NCBI GenBank assembly: GCA_022340865.1 | Contig: JAJDNC010000045.1 | Coordinates: 1 to 38,342, forward strand | DNA: 38,342 bases | From: Gemmatimonadota bacterium | GTDB taxonomy: Bacteria; Gemmatimonadota; Gemmatimonadetes; Longimicrobiales; Gaopeijiaceae | Reading direction: 5' to 3' | Shown here: one piece after another, positions 15,785 to 24,610 of the stretch | How positions within the stretch are numbered: position 1 is the stretch's first letter | Layout: every line of letters begins with the position of its first letter | Program-made: the position numbers and the translations under genes | Notes under the pieces: model-generated | Database searches by the model: none | The model's input: only the letters and a program-made list of their open reading frames with translations | What the model was told of the DNA's origin: nothing

Positions 15785-16702
15785 TCAGCCCCCCTCCTCC
15801 CCCTTCCCCCACAGCCATGCCGCTCCACGCACCCCGCTGGAGTCCCCGTGCTCGTTCTTCACGACGCGCGTGGTGACTTTGTCGGTGAACACCCATGGGG
15901 CCAGGGCCGTGGCCGTCGCGTGGGCGAGCCCGGGCATGTTCGACATGCCTCCTCCCAACACCACCACGTCGGGATCCAGGATGTTGACGAGGACGGCGAG
16001 TGCCCGGCCCAGGCGCTCCACGTAGCGCTGCACCGTGGCGTGGGCCTGGGGGTCACCGGCCTCCTCCCCTGCGAAGATCTCCCGTGTGGTCAGCTTCCGC
16101 CCGGTGGCCGCCTCGTGATCCCTCTCCATGCCCCCACCGGAGAGGAACGTCTCCACGCACCCTCGCTTCCCGCAGTAGCACGCGGGGCCCGGCCGCTCGT
16201 CGTCGCGCGGCCACGGAAGCGGGTTGTGGCCCCACTCCCCGGCGATGAGCTGTGCGCCCTGGACGGGGCGGCCGCGGACGACGATGCCGCCCCCTACGCC
16301 CGTGCCCAGGATCACGCCGAACACGACCTCGGCGCCCCTCGCAGCCCCGTCGGTGGCCTCGGAGAGCGCGAAGCAGTTGGCGTCGTTCATGAGGCGGACG
16401 GGCCGGTCCAGACGCTCCGCGAGGTCCCGGTCCAGGGGCTTGCCGATGAGCCACGTGGAGTTCGCGTTCTTCACCAGGCCCGTGAGGGGGGACACCATCC
16501 CCGGGATGCCCACCCCCACCGATCCCGTCCCCTTCGCGTCCTTCTCCGCGCGCTCCACGAGACCGACGATGGCGTCCAGTGTGCCCTCGTAGCTGTGGGG
16601 TGTGTACACGCGGTGTCGCGCCTCCTCCCGGCCGTCGTCGGTGAGGGCGATGGCTTCGATCTTGGTGCCGCCGAGGTCCACTCCGATGCGGATGCGCTTC
16701 AC
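15785..16702 (-). CDS. mak: ROK-family fructokinase, Mak-like
   Basis: The 305-residue protein closely follows E. coli Mak (fructo(manno)kinase): GVDLGGTKIEAIAL phosphate-binding loop at the start, VGVGIPGMVSP, VKNANSTWLIGKPL, catalytic D107 in NDANCFALSEA, GTGVGGGIV, and the ROK zinc site EWGHNPLPW (H159) with CYCGKRGCVETF (C175, C177, C182). It phosphorylates a free hexose with ATP, feeding glycolysis. Specificity for fructose, rather than glucose or N-acetylglucosamine, rests on this similarity. Its ATG lies 47 bp after the RidA stop on the same strand, so they may be co-transcribed. No sugar transporter is adjacent. Confidence 0.87.
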   Translation of the reverse strand: MKRIRIGVDLGGTKIEAIALTDDGREEARHRVYTPHSYEGTLDAIVGLVERAEKDAKGTGSVGVGIPGMVSPLTGLVKNANSTWLIGKPLDRDLAERLDRPVRLMNDANCFALSEATDGAARGAEVVFGVILGTGVGGGIVVRGRPVQGAQLIAGEWGHNPLPWPRDDERPGPACYCGKRGCVETFLSGGGMERDHEAATGRKLTTREIFAGEEAGDPQAHATVQRYVERLGRALAVLVNILDPDVVVLGGGMSNMPGLAHATATALAPWVFTDKVTTRVVKNEHGDSSGVRGAAWLWGKGEEGG

Positions 16703-16749
16703 GGCTTCGTGGGCAGGTTGTTCAACGGTCCGGTCTCCTTTGGGCCGTC

Positions 16750-17133
16750 CTATGAGCGGTTCACGGCCGCAGTGGCCTGGATCTCCACCAGGTAGCCGTA
16801 GTGAAGTTCCCCCACGGGAACCACGGCGCGCGCCGGACGGTGCGCTCCCAGGACCTCGGCGTACACCCGGTTCACCTCGCCCCAGTGCGATACGTCGGAG
16901 ATGTAGATCGTCACCTGGAGGAGCTGGTCGAGGCCGCTTCCCGCGGCCTCGAGGATGCGCGCCACGTTCGTCAGGGCCTGTCTCGCCTGCTGCGCCGCGT
17001 CGCCGGCGGGAGCGCCGGGGTTCTCGGGATCGATGGGGAGCTGTCCCGCCACGTAGACGATGTCGTCGTGGACGACGGCCTGGCTGTAGTGACCCGCCGG
17101 TCGCGGTGCGTTCGACGTCTCCACTGGGCGCAT
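16750..17133 (-). CDS. RidA/YjgF-family enamine/imine deaminase
   Basis: The 127-residue protein is a standard RidA-type trimer subunit: SNAPRPAGHYSQAV at the start, VYVAGQLPIDP, NVARILEAAGSGLDQLLQVTIYISD, and the active-site arginine R102 in HRPARAVVPV with E118 in LVEIQATA. RidA proteins hydrolyse reactive 2-aminoacrylate and similar imines made by PLP enzymes. The nearest neighbour upstream is a cyclodeaminase-family gene on the opposite strand, whose products are cyclic imines; a functional link is possible but speculative. The ATG at 17133 was chosen by family length. Confidence 0.9.
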   Translation of the reverse strand: MRPVETSNAPRPAGHYSQAVVHDDIVYVAGQLPIDPENPGAPAGDAAQQARQALTNVARILEAAGSGLDQLLQVTIYISDVSHWGEVNRVYAEVLGAHRPARAVVPVGELHYGYLVEIQATAAVNRS

Positions 17134-17327
17134 CGACGGGTCTCCTGTGATGGGCTGGTGAAAGTGGGGTGCCCGCGTCGGTGGCCCGTCACGGGGGAGT
17201 CGAACTTTGAGCAGGACCGCTGTGCGGTGCAAGGCGGGGTCGGGACCGTCGCGCGCGAGGAGGCGTCCGTCCCCGGGAAAGGGTACCTTGGCGTTCGCAC
17301 TCCCACCGCCCTCGTTCGAGGTCCTTC

Positions 17328-18305
17328 ATGCGGATGCGCATCCTCTCGGCCGCCGACGTCCGCGCTTCGGTGGACATGCCCGAGGCCATCGATGTCATGC
17401 GCGGCGCGTTCGCGTCGGTGTCGTCCGGGGACGCCGTCGTGCCGGTGCGTCTCGCCCTGGAGTCCGGGCACGGCGTCCATCTGTTCATGCCGGCGCTGCT
17501 CCGGGGTGCGGGTGCGGCCGGGGCCAAGATCGTCTCCGTGAACCCGGGCAACGCCGGTCGCGGCCTGCCCCAGGTGCACGCGGTGGTTCTCGCGCTGGAT
17601 CCGGAGACGGGCCGGCCCGTGGCCCTCATGGACGGCACCTGGCTCACCGCCCTGCGCACCGGGGCCGCCGGAGGGCTGGCGGCGGACCTGCTGGCCCGCC
17701 GCGAGGCATCGGTGGCGGCGCTGTTCGGCGCCGGCGTGCAGGCACGCACGCAGCTCGAGGCGCTGCGGTGCGTGCGGCCCGTCCACGAGGTCCGGATCGT
17801 CTCACGTACCGGCGCCTCGGCACGGCGGCTCGCCCGGGAGCTCGAGAGCGCCGGCGACCTCGAGGTGACGCCCACCCGGGACCGGGCGGCGGCACTGAGG
17901 GGGGCGCACGTGGTGATCGCCGCCACCGACAGCTCCACGCCGGTCTTCGACGGCGCGCTGGTGGAGCCCGGCGTCCACGTCACGGCGGTGGGCGCCTTCA
18001 CCCCGGGCATGCGCGAGGTGGACACCGAGCTGGTGCGGCGCGCCCGGGTGGTGGTGGATCAGCGCGACGCGGCGCTCTCGGAGGCGGGAGACCTCGTCGG
18101 TCCGCTGAAGGACGGCGCGGTGCCGCCGGACTTCGTCGCGGCGGAGCTCGGGGAGATCGTGGCCGGCATCCGCCCGGGACGTACCTCCGACGACGAGATC
18201 ACGCTCTTCAAGTCGGTGGGCAACGCGGCCCAGGACATCGCGGTGGCGGCGCGGGTGCTGGCCCGTGCCGAGGAGCGGGGGCTGGGGACGACGGTGGAGA
18301 TCTGA
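17328..18305 (+). CDS. Ornithine cyclodeaminase / ketimine reductase family protein
   Basis: The 325-residue protein is a second member of the ornithine cyclodeaminase/mu-crystallin family: substrate residues R41 and K67 ([11 protein letters not shown]), an NAD(P)-binding GAGVQAR at 134-140, [12 protein letters not shown], and the C-terminal [15 protein letters not shown]. The absence of the ornithine-specific features means it could equally be a pyrroline-2-carboxylate or ketimine reductase or an alanine dehydrogenase. It is only distantly similar to the family member at 194-1243. It is divergent from ridA across 194 bp, and its end is 14 bp from the DUF2007 gene. Confidence 0.85.
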   Translation: MRMRILSAADVRASVDMPEAIDVMRGAFASVSSGDAVVPVRLALESGHGVHLFMPALLRGAGAAGAKIVSVNPGNAGRGLPQVHAVVLALDPETGRPVALMDGTWLTALRTGAAGGLAADLLARREASVAALFGAGVQARTQLEALRCVRPVHEVRIVSRTGASARRLARELESAGDLEVTPTRDRAAALRGAHVVIAATDSSTPVFDGALVEPGVHVTAVGAFTPGMREVDTELVRRARVVVDQRDAALSEAGDLVGPLKDGAVPPDFVAAELGEIVAGIRPGRTSDDEITLFKSVGNAAQDIAVAARVLARAEERGLGTTVEI

Positions 18306-18319
18306 CGGGCCCGCGTGCC

Positions 18320-18619
18320 TCAGCCCTCCGCGTCTTCTCCGCTTCCGCCCCCGAACGCCTCCACGAGGTCCGCGATGAGCTCGCGCGACTCGTTCAGCCG
18401 GTCCGAGGGGACCAGCACGGTATTGCCCCGCGTCGTCGGACCCATGTAGCCGGGCCCGAAGATTCCCGTAGCGTCACCCACCACCGCCACCGGAATGCCC
18501 TCGGCCTCCAGCGCCTGGCGCGCGAGGTCGGCTTCGTAGCTCGCCTTGAAGGAAGCGGCCTTGGCCCAGCGGATGTCGCCGGTCCCGGCCTCGGTCTCCG
18601 GGTCGGTCTCGCGGCTCAC
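18320..18619 (-). CDS. DUF2007 (putative signal-transducing) protein
   Basis: The 99-residue protein shows the DUF2007 pattern: WAKAASFKASYEADLARQAL, a glycine-rich middle, then NTVLVPSDRLNESRELIADL. The family is small, cytoplasmic and of unproven function. The GTG start (18617-18619) overlaps the stop of the large DUF2723 gene by 4 bp, so it is translationally coupled to that membrane protein. Reading upstream of the GTG in this frame gives arginine-rich shadow of the DUF2723 gene. Confidence 0.7.
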   Translation of the reverse strand: MSRETDPETEAGTGDIRWAKAASFKASYEADLARQALEAEGIPVAVVGDATGIFGPGYMGPTTRGNTVLVPSDRLNESRELIADLVEAFGGGSGEDAEG

Positions 18620-20925
18620 GTGCCCAGGCGCGTCCAGGCCTCGGTGCGCGCCTGGTATCTGGCGGCGGCGGCCTTGTCGCCCTCCTGAATGGCCGCCTGG
18701 GTGAGGGCGAGATAGGCCCACGCGTAGTAGTTCGGGATGCCGATGGTAGCGCGGTCGGGCCAGTGCCCCCACGTGTCCGGGACACCGTCACGGTGCATGA
18801 AGACCTTGTTCACCAGCGTCGCGGTCCGGGGGACGTTGACCCAGGTTCCCACCACGGCGGTGTACGGCGAGCGCTGCATGCGCATGACGCCGGGAACCGA
18901 GTCCCTGTCCAGCGAGCCGTCGTACAGCTTGAAGGCCAGGCCTTCCCTCACCAGCGCCGAGTCCAGGCCCAGCTCGGTGGCGGCGTTGCCGCTGGACGAG
19001 AAGTAGATGGGTCGGTCCGTGATGGAGCTGTTGATGAGCGCCAGAGCGTACTGCTGCCACGGATACAGGTAGATCCCCTTGTGCAGGTGCGCCACGACCT
19101 TGTCCAGGTGCAGGTCGGTCTCCTTGTCCAGGGGCACGTAGCTCTGGGCGACCTTCTCGATGGTGGAATCGTCCAGCGGTATGATGGACCGCGTGGGTAC
19201 ATGGATGGGGTGACCGAGCACGATGGGGATCTTGCCCTTCGCGTCGGCCGAGTCCGCGACGTACGCCGCAGCCGTGTTGGCCGCCGTGTACGGGCGCTGA
19301 CAGATGATGCGCGTCGGGTCCTCCGACGCCGACTGCCCGGGCTTGCACGGCTCCGTGAGCCGCTTCAGCTGCTCGGTGTACCACGGGGTGTTGAGGTACG
19401 ACGTGACGATGACCGTGACGTCCTTGCGGATGCCCTCCACCTCCTGGAGGTACCAGAGCGGGAACGTGTCGTTGTCCCCGTTGGTGAAGAGGACGGAATA
19501 GGGCTCCACGCTCATGAGCAGGTTGTACGCCCAATCCCGGGCCGTCAGGTCGTGGGCACGGGAAGCCCAGCTCCAGTTTATAACGAGCGGTATAAACGCA
19601 ACAACCAGGACAGGGGACACCTTGAGCAGCGATGTCCTGAGCCCGAACGCCGCCTCGCGCCAGAGCGTCGCGATGCCTATTCCGGCCCACAGCCCCCAGA
19701 CGGAGAACGAGACGATGAAGAAGTAGTCCCGCTCCCTGACCTCGTGAAGGTCCATGTTCTGCACCGGAGCCTTCAACGAGTATCCGTACTTGAAGTTGAG
19801 GTAGTAGACGAGGGCCAGGGACACGGTGACGAAGAGCGTCGCCATGAACCAGAAGCTCTTCCGGTCCCTGCGCATATGCTCGAGGAGACCCCACACGCCC
19901 AGCCCGGTGAAGAGCATGGTGAAGGGGAGACGCAGCGCCGCGAACACGGGGTTGGTGCCCCCCAGCGCTCGGGCCCACTGCCAGTCGAAGTACTGGAGGT
20001 AGTTCTCGAGCTGCGACCAGAACGGCGCCTGGCGGACGAGCACGGACGGCTTGTCGTACTGCGTTCGGTTGAGGGCGGCGGCCAGGTTGGCGCACCCCTT
20101 CCACCCGTAGGTGAGGATCGCGCCCAGCGCCGACGCGACGCTGGGACATGTGGGCGAGGCCTCGTTGATCACCGGTTGGAGCCCCGCGCGCAGGGGCAGC
20201 ACCATGTGGATGGAGATCCCCAGCACCGCGGCGACGATGGCCCCCACGTACAGCTTCCAGTTGAGGAACGTCTGCGGGCGCACCAGCAGGATGAACACCG
20301 CGATGGCCGGTGCGACCAGGAAGGCCATGAGATGGTTCCCGACGCTCAGCGCCAGGATGAACGCCATCAAGACGAGGGTGTTGTCGTTCCTTCTCTTCCC
20401 GAGGTTCTCCTGCCAGCGCACCGCCATCCACGAGAGCAGCGCGATGGTGAGCAACGAGACCGTGTAGACCTTCTCGTTGACGTCGGATTGGTTCCACACG
20501 GTGAACGCCGTGGCGCTCACGAGGACCGCCAGGCTGGCGCCCACGAGGCGGAAGCGCCGATCCTCCGAGAAGTAGCGCAGGATGTGGTGCACCACGAGGA
20601 ACCAGAGCGCTTCCGCGCCGGCGCTCATGAATGCGCTGAACAGGTTGATGCGCACCGCGACCGACAGGCCCAGGGGTGCCAACAACACCGACCACGCGCG
20701 GGCCAGGACGATGAACGTGGGATTCCCCGGGGGGTGGGGAATGCCGAGGATGTGGCCGGTGGCGATGTACTCGCTGGTGTCCCAGAAGGCCGTGGATCGA
20801 GCGAGCGTGATGGCGTAGAGGGCGAAGACGAGCACGCCTGCGATGATGGCCGCCCCGTACGGGGGACGGACGCTCTCGGGGGCGGTCCGGGTCGTCGAGG
20901 TGGTGCGCCTGCGCGCTCTTGCCAT
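18616..20925 (-). CDS. DUF2723 membrane protein (TMEM260-like O-mannosyltransferase family)
   Basis: This 769-residue protein has roughly a dozen membrane segments in its first two thirds and a soluble C-terminal third. The signature of DUF2723 is in the first outer loop: FWDTSEYIATGHILGIPHPPGNP, with the acidic residue and HPPGNP motif typical of GT-C-type glycosyltransferases. The human family member TMEM260 is a protein O-mannosyltransferase, so a lipid-linked sugar donor and a periplasmic acceptor are plausible here; the acceptor is unknown. The tail continues with GDNDTFPLWYLQE, also characteristic of this family. The start is uncertain between ATG 20925 and ATG 20961. The next gene, DUF2007, overlaps it by 4 bp. 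Confidence 0.82.
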   Translation of the reverse strand: MARARRRTTSTTRTAPESVRPPYGAAIIAGVLVFALYAITLARSTAFWDTSEYIATGHILGIPHPPGNPTFIVLARAWSVLLAPLGLSVAVRINLFSAFMSAGAEALWFLVVHHILRYFSEDRRFRLVGASLAVLVSATAFTVWNQSDVNEKVYTVSLLTIALLSWMAVRWQENLGKRRNDNTLVLMAFILALSVGNHLMAFLVAPAIAVFILLVRPQTFLNWKLYVGAIVAAVLGISIHMVLPLRAGLQPVINEASPTCPSVASALGAILTYGWKGCANLAAALNRTQYDKPSVLVRQAPFWSQLENYLQYFDWQWARALGGTNPVFAALRLPFTMLFTGLGVWGLLEHMRRDRKSFWFMATLFVTVSLALVYYLNFKYGYSLKAPVQNMDLHEVRERDYFFIVSFSVWGLWAGIGIATLWREAAFGLRTSLLKVSPVLVVAFIPLVINWSWASRAHDLTARDWAYNLLMSVEPYSVLFTNGDNDTFPLWYLQEVEGIRKDVTVIVTSYLNTPWYTEQLKRLTEPCKPGQSASEDPTRIICQRPYTAANTAAAYVADSADAKGKIPIVLGHPIHVPTRSIIPLDDSTIEKVAQSYVPLDKETDLHLDKVVAHLHKGIYLYPWQQYALALINSSITDRPIYFSSSGNAATELGLDSALVREGLAFKLYDGSLDRDSVPGVMRMQRSPYTAVVGTWVNVPRTATLVNKVFMHRDGVPDTWGHWPDRATIGIPNYYAWAYLALTQAAIQEGDKAAAARYQARTEAWTRLGT

Positions 20926-21015
20926 TTCTACGGAATCAGGATAGAGGAAGCCGGAACGCATCCGGCGAAGCTCGTAAGATAACGCGCTCTCGCGGATACA
21001 GCGCCCGGCGGGTCG

Positions 21016-23022
21016 TCATCGAGCCCGGAGCAGGTGCAGACACCCCCAACGGTCCACCTCGGCCCGCCAGTCGGGGGGTACCCATGTGGTCGCGCTGTAC
21101 TCCTGGATGACGGACGGCCCTTCCACCACGTGTCCGGCGGCGAGGTCCCTGCGCCATACCCGGCTCGACTCCAGGCTCCGGCCTCCGTAGACGACCTTGG
21201 CGGCCTGGAGGGTTGGCGGCGCCTTCGCCGCCGGAAGCTCCGGCACCTCCAGGGTCGCCGGTGGCGCCGTCACCACCGCACGGAGCGTCACCGCCTCCAC
21301 GGGTGTCGTGGATCGCCGGTATCCGTAGCGCTCTTCGTGCAGCGCGTGGAACCTCTCCACCCACCCCTCGGAGCCCACACGGAGCTCGAAGCTCTGCCCG
21401 CGGTAGCGTGCGTCCACCGAGAGCTCCACCGCCAGCGACGCCTCGTCGGCGCCCTCGTCGAGCATCTCGTGGCGGGCCTGTTCCCCCAGCTCGGAGAAGA
21501 CGTCGGCCATGAGCCCGTCGCTCTCCTCCTCCTCGCTGGACAGGAGCACGGTGCGGGACACCTCCCGCGTCACGGGCGACGCCAGCATGCCGTACGCCGA
21601 CAGGAGGCCGGGGTCCGGCGGGACCAGCGCCCGCGCGGCTCCCAGCCGCCGGGTGAGCTCCGCCACGTGGAGGGCACCGGCGCCGCCGAAGGCCAGCACG
21701 GCGAAGTCCGCCGGGTCGTAGCCGCGCTCCACGGAGATCACCCTGAGGGCGCGTTCCATGGCTGCGTCGGCCACGGCGAGGACCCCTTCGGCAGCCTCCT
21801 CCGGCGATCTTCCCAGGCCCCGGGAGAGGGCGGCCAGCGGCCCCTGCACGGCCTCCCTGTCCAGGCGCCCCTCGCCACCCAGGAACGCGTCCGCCGGAAG
21901 CCGTCCCAGCCAGACGTGGGCGTCGGTGACGGTGACGCCGGTGCCCCCGAGGCCATAGCTGATGGGGCCCGGGGACGCGCCGGCGCTCTGGGGACCCACG
22001 CGCAGCGCGCCGCCGGCGTCGAGACGTGCCAGGGAGCCGCCACCGGCGCCCACCGTGTGGATGTCGATGACGGGGACCGCCACCGGTTGCCCGTCGATGT
22101 CGAACTCCCGGGTGCGGAGGGGCTGCCCCGGGCAGAGCGAGACGTCGGTGGAGGTGCCACCCATGTCGAATGAGAGCACCCGCTCGTAGCCGGCGCGGCG
22201 CGCCCAGGTGAGGGCGCCCACGACGCCGCCGGCAGGGCCGGAGAGCACGGTGTGCACGGGCTCGCGGCGGGCGCGCCGCACGGGGATGGCACCTCCATTG
22301 GAGCCCATGATGGTGACGCGGGCCGCGCCGGACTCGTCGGACAGGCGGCCCAGGTAGCGGGACATGATCGGCGCCACGTACGCGTTCACCACGGTCGTGG
22401 ACGTGCGCTCGTACTCGCGGAACTCCGGAAGGAGCTCGGAGGACACCGAGAGGGGGAGCCCCGTGGGGGCCAGCGCATCGGCCACGGCGCGCTCGTGCCC
22501 GGGGTTGGCGTAGGCGTGCAGCAGACAGACCGCCACGGCCTCGGCGTGGCGCTCCTCCACCAACGTGGCCAGCGCCTCCAGCGCCGTGGGATCGAGGGGC
22601 TCCACCTCCTCGCCCCGCGGGCCCAGGCGTCCCGGCACCCCCAGGCGGTCCTCGCGGGCCACCAGCGGCGGCGGCCGATGGCCCACGAGCGCGTAGAGCT
22701 GCGGGCGATTCTGCCGCCCGATCTCGATGATGTCCTCGAAGCCGGCGTTGGTGACGAGCACCACCCTGGCGCCGCGCCGCTCCAGAAGGGCGTTTGTGGC
22801 CACCGTGGAGCCGTGCAGGAGCACGAAGCGCTCTCCGTCCGCCATGACGCGGCGCACCCCGTCGAGGACCGCCTGGGCGGGATCCGCGGGCGTGGACGGC
22901 ACCTTGAGCGTGCGCATGGCGCCGTCCTTCAGGAGCACCAGATCGGTGAACGTGCCGCCGGTGTCCACGGCGAGAACCGCCGTTGACGCGCCTGCCGCGG
23001 CGCGGGACATTGCGTCGCTCAT
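21016..23022 (-). CDS. Hydantoinase/oxoprolinase A-type subunit (HyuA-like)
   Basis: The 668-residue protein is a complete HyuA-family ATPase: AVDTGGTFTDLVLL phosphate loop, LLHGSTVATNALLERRGA, SGPAGGVVGAL, SFDMGGTSTDVSLCPG, HTVGAGGGSLARLDAGG, and AFGGAGALHVAELTRRLG near the end. HyuA works with HyuB to open hydantoin, oxoproline or N-methylhydantoin rings, or to carboxylate acetone/acetophenone in related complexes. HyuB is normally the next gene; here the next gene on this strand is the DUF2723 protein, so the partner is elsewhere or missing. The ATG at 23022 was preferred over one at 23052. Its promoter is shared with trpE (85 bp divergent spacer). Confidence 0.9.
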   Translation of the reverse strand: MSDAMSRAAAGASTAVLAVDTGGTFTDLVLLKDGAMRTLKVPSTPADPAQAVLDGVRRVMADGERFVLLHGSTVATNALLERRGARVVLVTNAGFEDIIEIGRQNRPQLYALVGHRPPPLVAREDRLGVPGRLGPRGEEVEPLDPTALEALATLVEERHAEAVAVCLLHAYANPGHERAVADALAPTGLPLSVSSELLPEFREYERTSTTVVNAYVAPIMSRYLGRLSDESGAARVTIMGSNGGAIPVRRARREPVHTVLSGPAGGVVGALTWARRAGYERVLSFDMGGTSTDVSLCPGQPLRTREFDIDGQPVAVPVIDIHTVGAGGGSLARLDAGGALRVGPQSAGASPGPISYGLGGTGVTVTDAHVWLGRLPADAFLGGEGRLDREAVQGPLAALSRGLGRSPEEAAEGVLAVADAAMERALRVISVERGYDPADFAVLAFGGAGALHVAELTRRLGAARALVPPDPGLLSAYGMLASPVTREVSRTVLLSSEEEESDGLMADVFSELGEQARHEMLDEGADEASLAVELSVDARYRGQSFELRVGSEGWVERFHALHEERYGYRRSTTPVEAVTLRAVVTAPPATLEVPELPAAKAPPTLQAAKVVYGGRSLESSRVWRRDLAAGHVVEGPSVIQEYSATTWVPPDWRAEVDRWGCLHLLRAR

Positions 23023-23080
23023 CGGCGCGGACCCGCCTTCGACGCGCCGCACAGCGGTCTCTCGTTCATCTCGAGCTCTC

Positions 23081-23096
23081 CGGGGGAAGGCCCCCG
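23081..23096 (+). promoter_or_regulatory. Small hairpin in the trpE leader
   Basis: CGGGGG and CCCCCG pair perfectly around the loop AAGG. The only purine-rich ribosome-site-like bases in the leader, GGGGGAAGG, are in this hairpin, 12-27 bp ahead of the ATG. No leader peptide with tryptophan codons is visible in the 85-bp spacer. A regulatory role is conjecture. Confidence 0.3.
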
Positions 23097-23107
23097 CTCA
23101 GTCCGTC

Positions 23108-24601
23108 ATGCAACTCCAACCGTCCTTCGAACGCTTCACCGAGCACGCCCGAGGCGCCCGCGTCGTCCCCGTCTGGACCGAGATCCTGTTCGACGTGGAC
23201 ACCGCGGTCACCGCGTACGCCAAGCTAGCGGAACCTCCCTTCGGATTCCTGCTGGAGTCCGTGGTCGGCGGCGAGCAGTGGGCGCGCTACTCCTTCGTGG
23301 GCACGAAGCCGTCGGGCGCCTGGCGGCTGAAGGACGGTGAGGTCTCGTGGTGGACACCCGACGAGGGGTGGACCCACGTGGACACCGACGATCCCCTGGG
23401 GGACCTCGACGCGCGTCTGCGTGCGCGCACGCCGGCGGACGTGCCCGGGCTGCCCCGCTTCCGGGGCGGCGCCGTAGGGTACTTCGGGTACGACGTGGTG
23501 CGCCAGATCGAACGGCTGCCCGCGGGGCCGCCGAACGATCTCGGCCTCCCCGACGGGCTCTTCGTCTTCACCGACCTGGTGCTGGCCATCGACAACCTCA
23601 AGGGCCGGGCCATGGTCATCGCCACGGTGGACGTGGAGGAGGGGCTCGCCGAGGCGGAGCTGCGCCGGCGGTACGACGCGGCCGGAGAGGGCATCGAGAC
23701 GACGATCCGGCGCCTCCACGAGGCCACGCCGCCGCGGCCCCTCACCCTGAGCCCCGAGCCCGACGCCGATCCGCGCTTCGAGTCGTCCACCACCCGCGCC
23801 GCCTTCGAGGCCGGGGTGGAGCGCATACGCCAGTACATCCGGGCCGGAGATGCCTTCCAGGTGGTGCTGAGCCAGCGCCTCGGCATCGAGTTGAACGGAA
23901 CCCCCTTCAACCTGTACCGGGCGCTGCGCACGCTGAATCCGTCGCCGTACCTCTACTTCCTGGAGCTGGACGACGTCGTTCTCGTGGGGAGCTCACCCGA
24001 GGTGCTGGTGCGGGTGGAGGACGGCACGGTCACCGTACGCCCCATCGCCGGCACCCGACCGAGGGGTCGCACGCCCGAGGAGGATCGTGCCCTCGCCGAG
24101 GACCTCCTCGCGGACGAGAAGGAGCTGGCGGAGCACCGGATGCTCGTGGACCTGGGACGCAACGACGTAGGCCGGGTCGCCGAGTACGGCACCGTCCACG
24201 TGCCCGACCTCATGGTGGTGGAGCGATACTCCCACGTCATGCACATCGTCAGCCAGGTGGAGGGCAGGCTGCGGGACGGGCTCGACGCCGTGGACGTCTT
24301 CCGGGCGTGCTTTCCGGCGGGCACGGTGAGCGGCGCGCCGAAGGTCCGTGCCATGGAGATCGTCGACGAGCTGGAGCCGGTGCGCCGCGGCACCTACGCG
24401 GGCGCCGTGGGCCACTTCAGCTACGGGGGCGCGTCCATGGACACGGCCATCACGATCCGGACGGTCCTGGTGACGGGGGGCAGGGCCTACGTGCAGGTCG
24501 GGGCCGGAATCGTCGCGGACTCCGACCCCGCCGGGGAGTACGAGGAGACCCTCAACAAGGCGCGGGCGCTGCTGAGGGCGGCGGCGATGGTGGAGGGCTG
24601 A
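23108..24601 (+). CDS. trpE: Anthranilate synthase component I (TrpE)
   Basis: The 497-residue protein converts chorismate and ammonia or glutamine to anthranilate, first step of tryptophan synthesis. The N-terminal domain has the tryptophan feedback-site motif LLES at 48-51; the catalytic domain shows GDAFQVVLSQR, VGSSPEVLVR, PIAGTRPRG, DLGRNDVGRV, FPAGTVSGAPKVRAME and VGAGIVADSDP. These are all typical of TrpE, including those separating it from PabB. The glutaminase subunit TrpG is not adjacent: the next gene is a convergent dipeptidase 9 bp away. The ATG at 23108 has a hairpin upstream rather than an open ribosome site. The open frame upstream to 22727 is shadow of the HyuA gene. Confidence 0.93.
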   Translation: MQLQPSFERFTEHARGARVVPVWTEILFDVDTAVTAYAKLAEPPFGFLLESVVGGEQWARYSFVGTKPSGAWRLKDGEVSWWTPDEGWTHVDTDDPLGDLDARLRARTPADVPGLPRFRGGAVGYFGYDVVRQIERLPAGPPNDLGLPDGLFVFTDLVLAIDNLKGRAMVIATVDVEEGLAEAELRRRYDAAGEGIETTIRRLHEATPPRPLTLSPEPDADPRFESSTTRAAFEAGVERIRQYIRAGDAFQVVLSQRLGIELNGTPFNLYRALRTLNPSPYLYFLELDDVVLVGSSPEVLVRVEDGTVTVRPIAGTRPRGRTPEEDRALAEDLLADEKELAEHRMLVDLGRNDVGRVAEYGTVHVPDLMVVERYSHVMHIVSQVEGRLRDGLDAVDVFRACFPAGTVSGAPKVRAMEIVDELEPVRRGTYAGAVGHFSYGGASMDTAITIRTVLVTGGRAYVQVGAGIVADSDPAGEYEETLNKARALLRAAAMVEG

Positions 24602-24610
24602 GGGGAGGCG

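Noticed and set aside
17134..17327. Possible tRNA-like stretch (GTCGAACTTTGAGC)
   Set aside because: No acceptor stem, D-arm or anticodon arm could be paired around it.
18763..20982. Long open frame on the plus strand (739 codons)
   Set aside because: It is the antisense shadow of the DUF2723 gene; composition is histidine/arginine/glutamate-rich and shows no domain. The minus-strand frame shows clear membrane segments.
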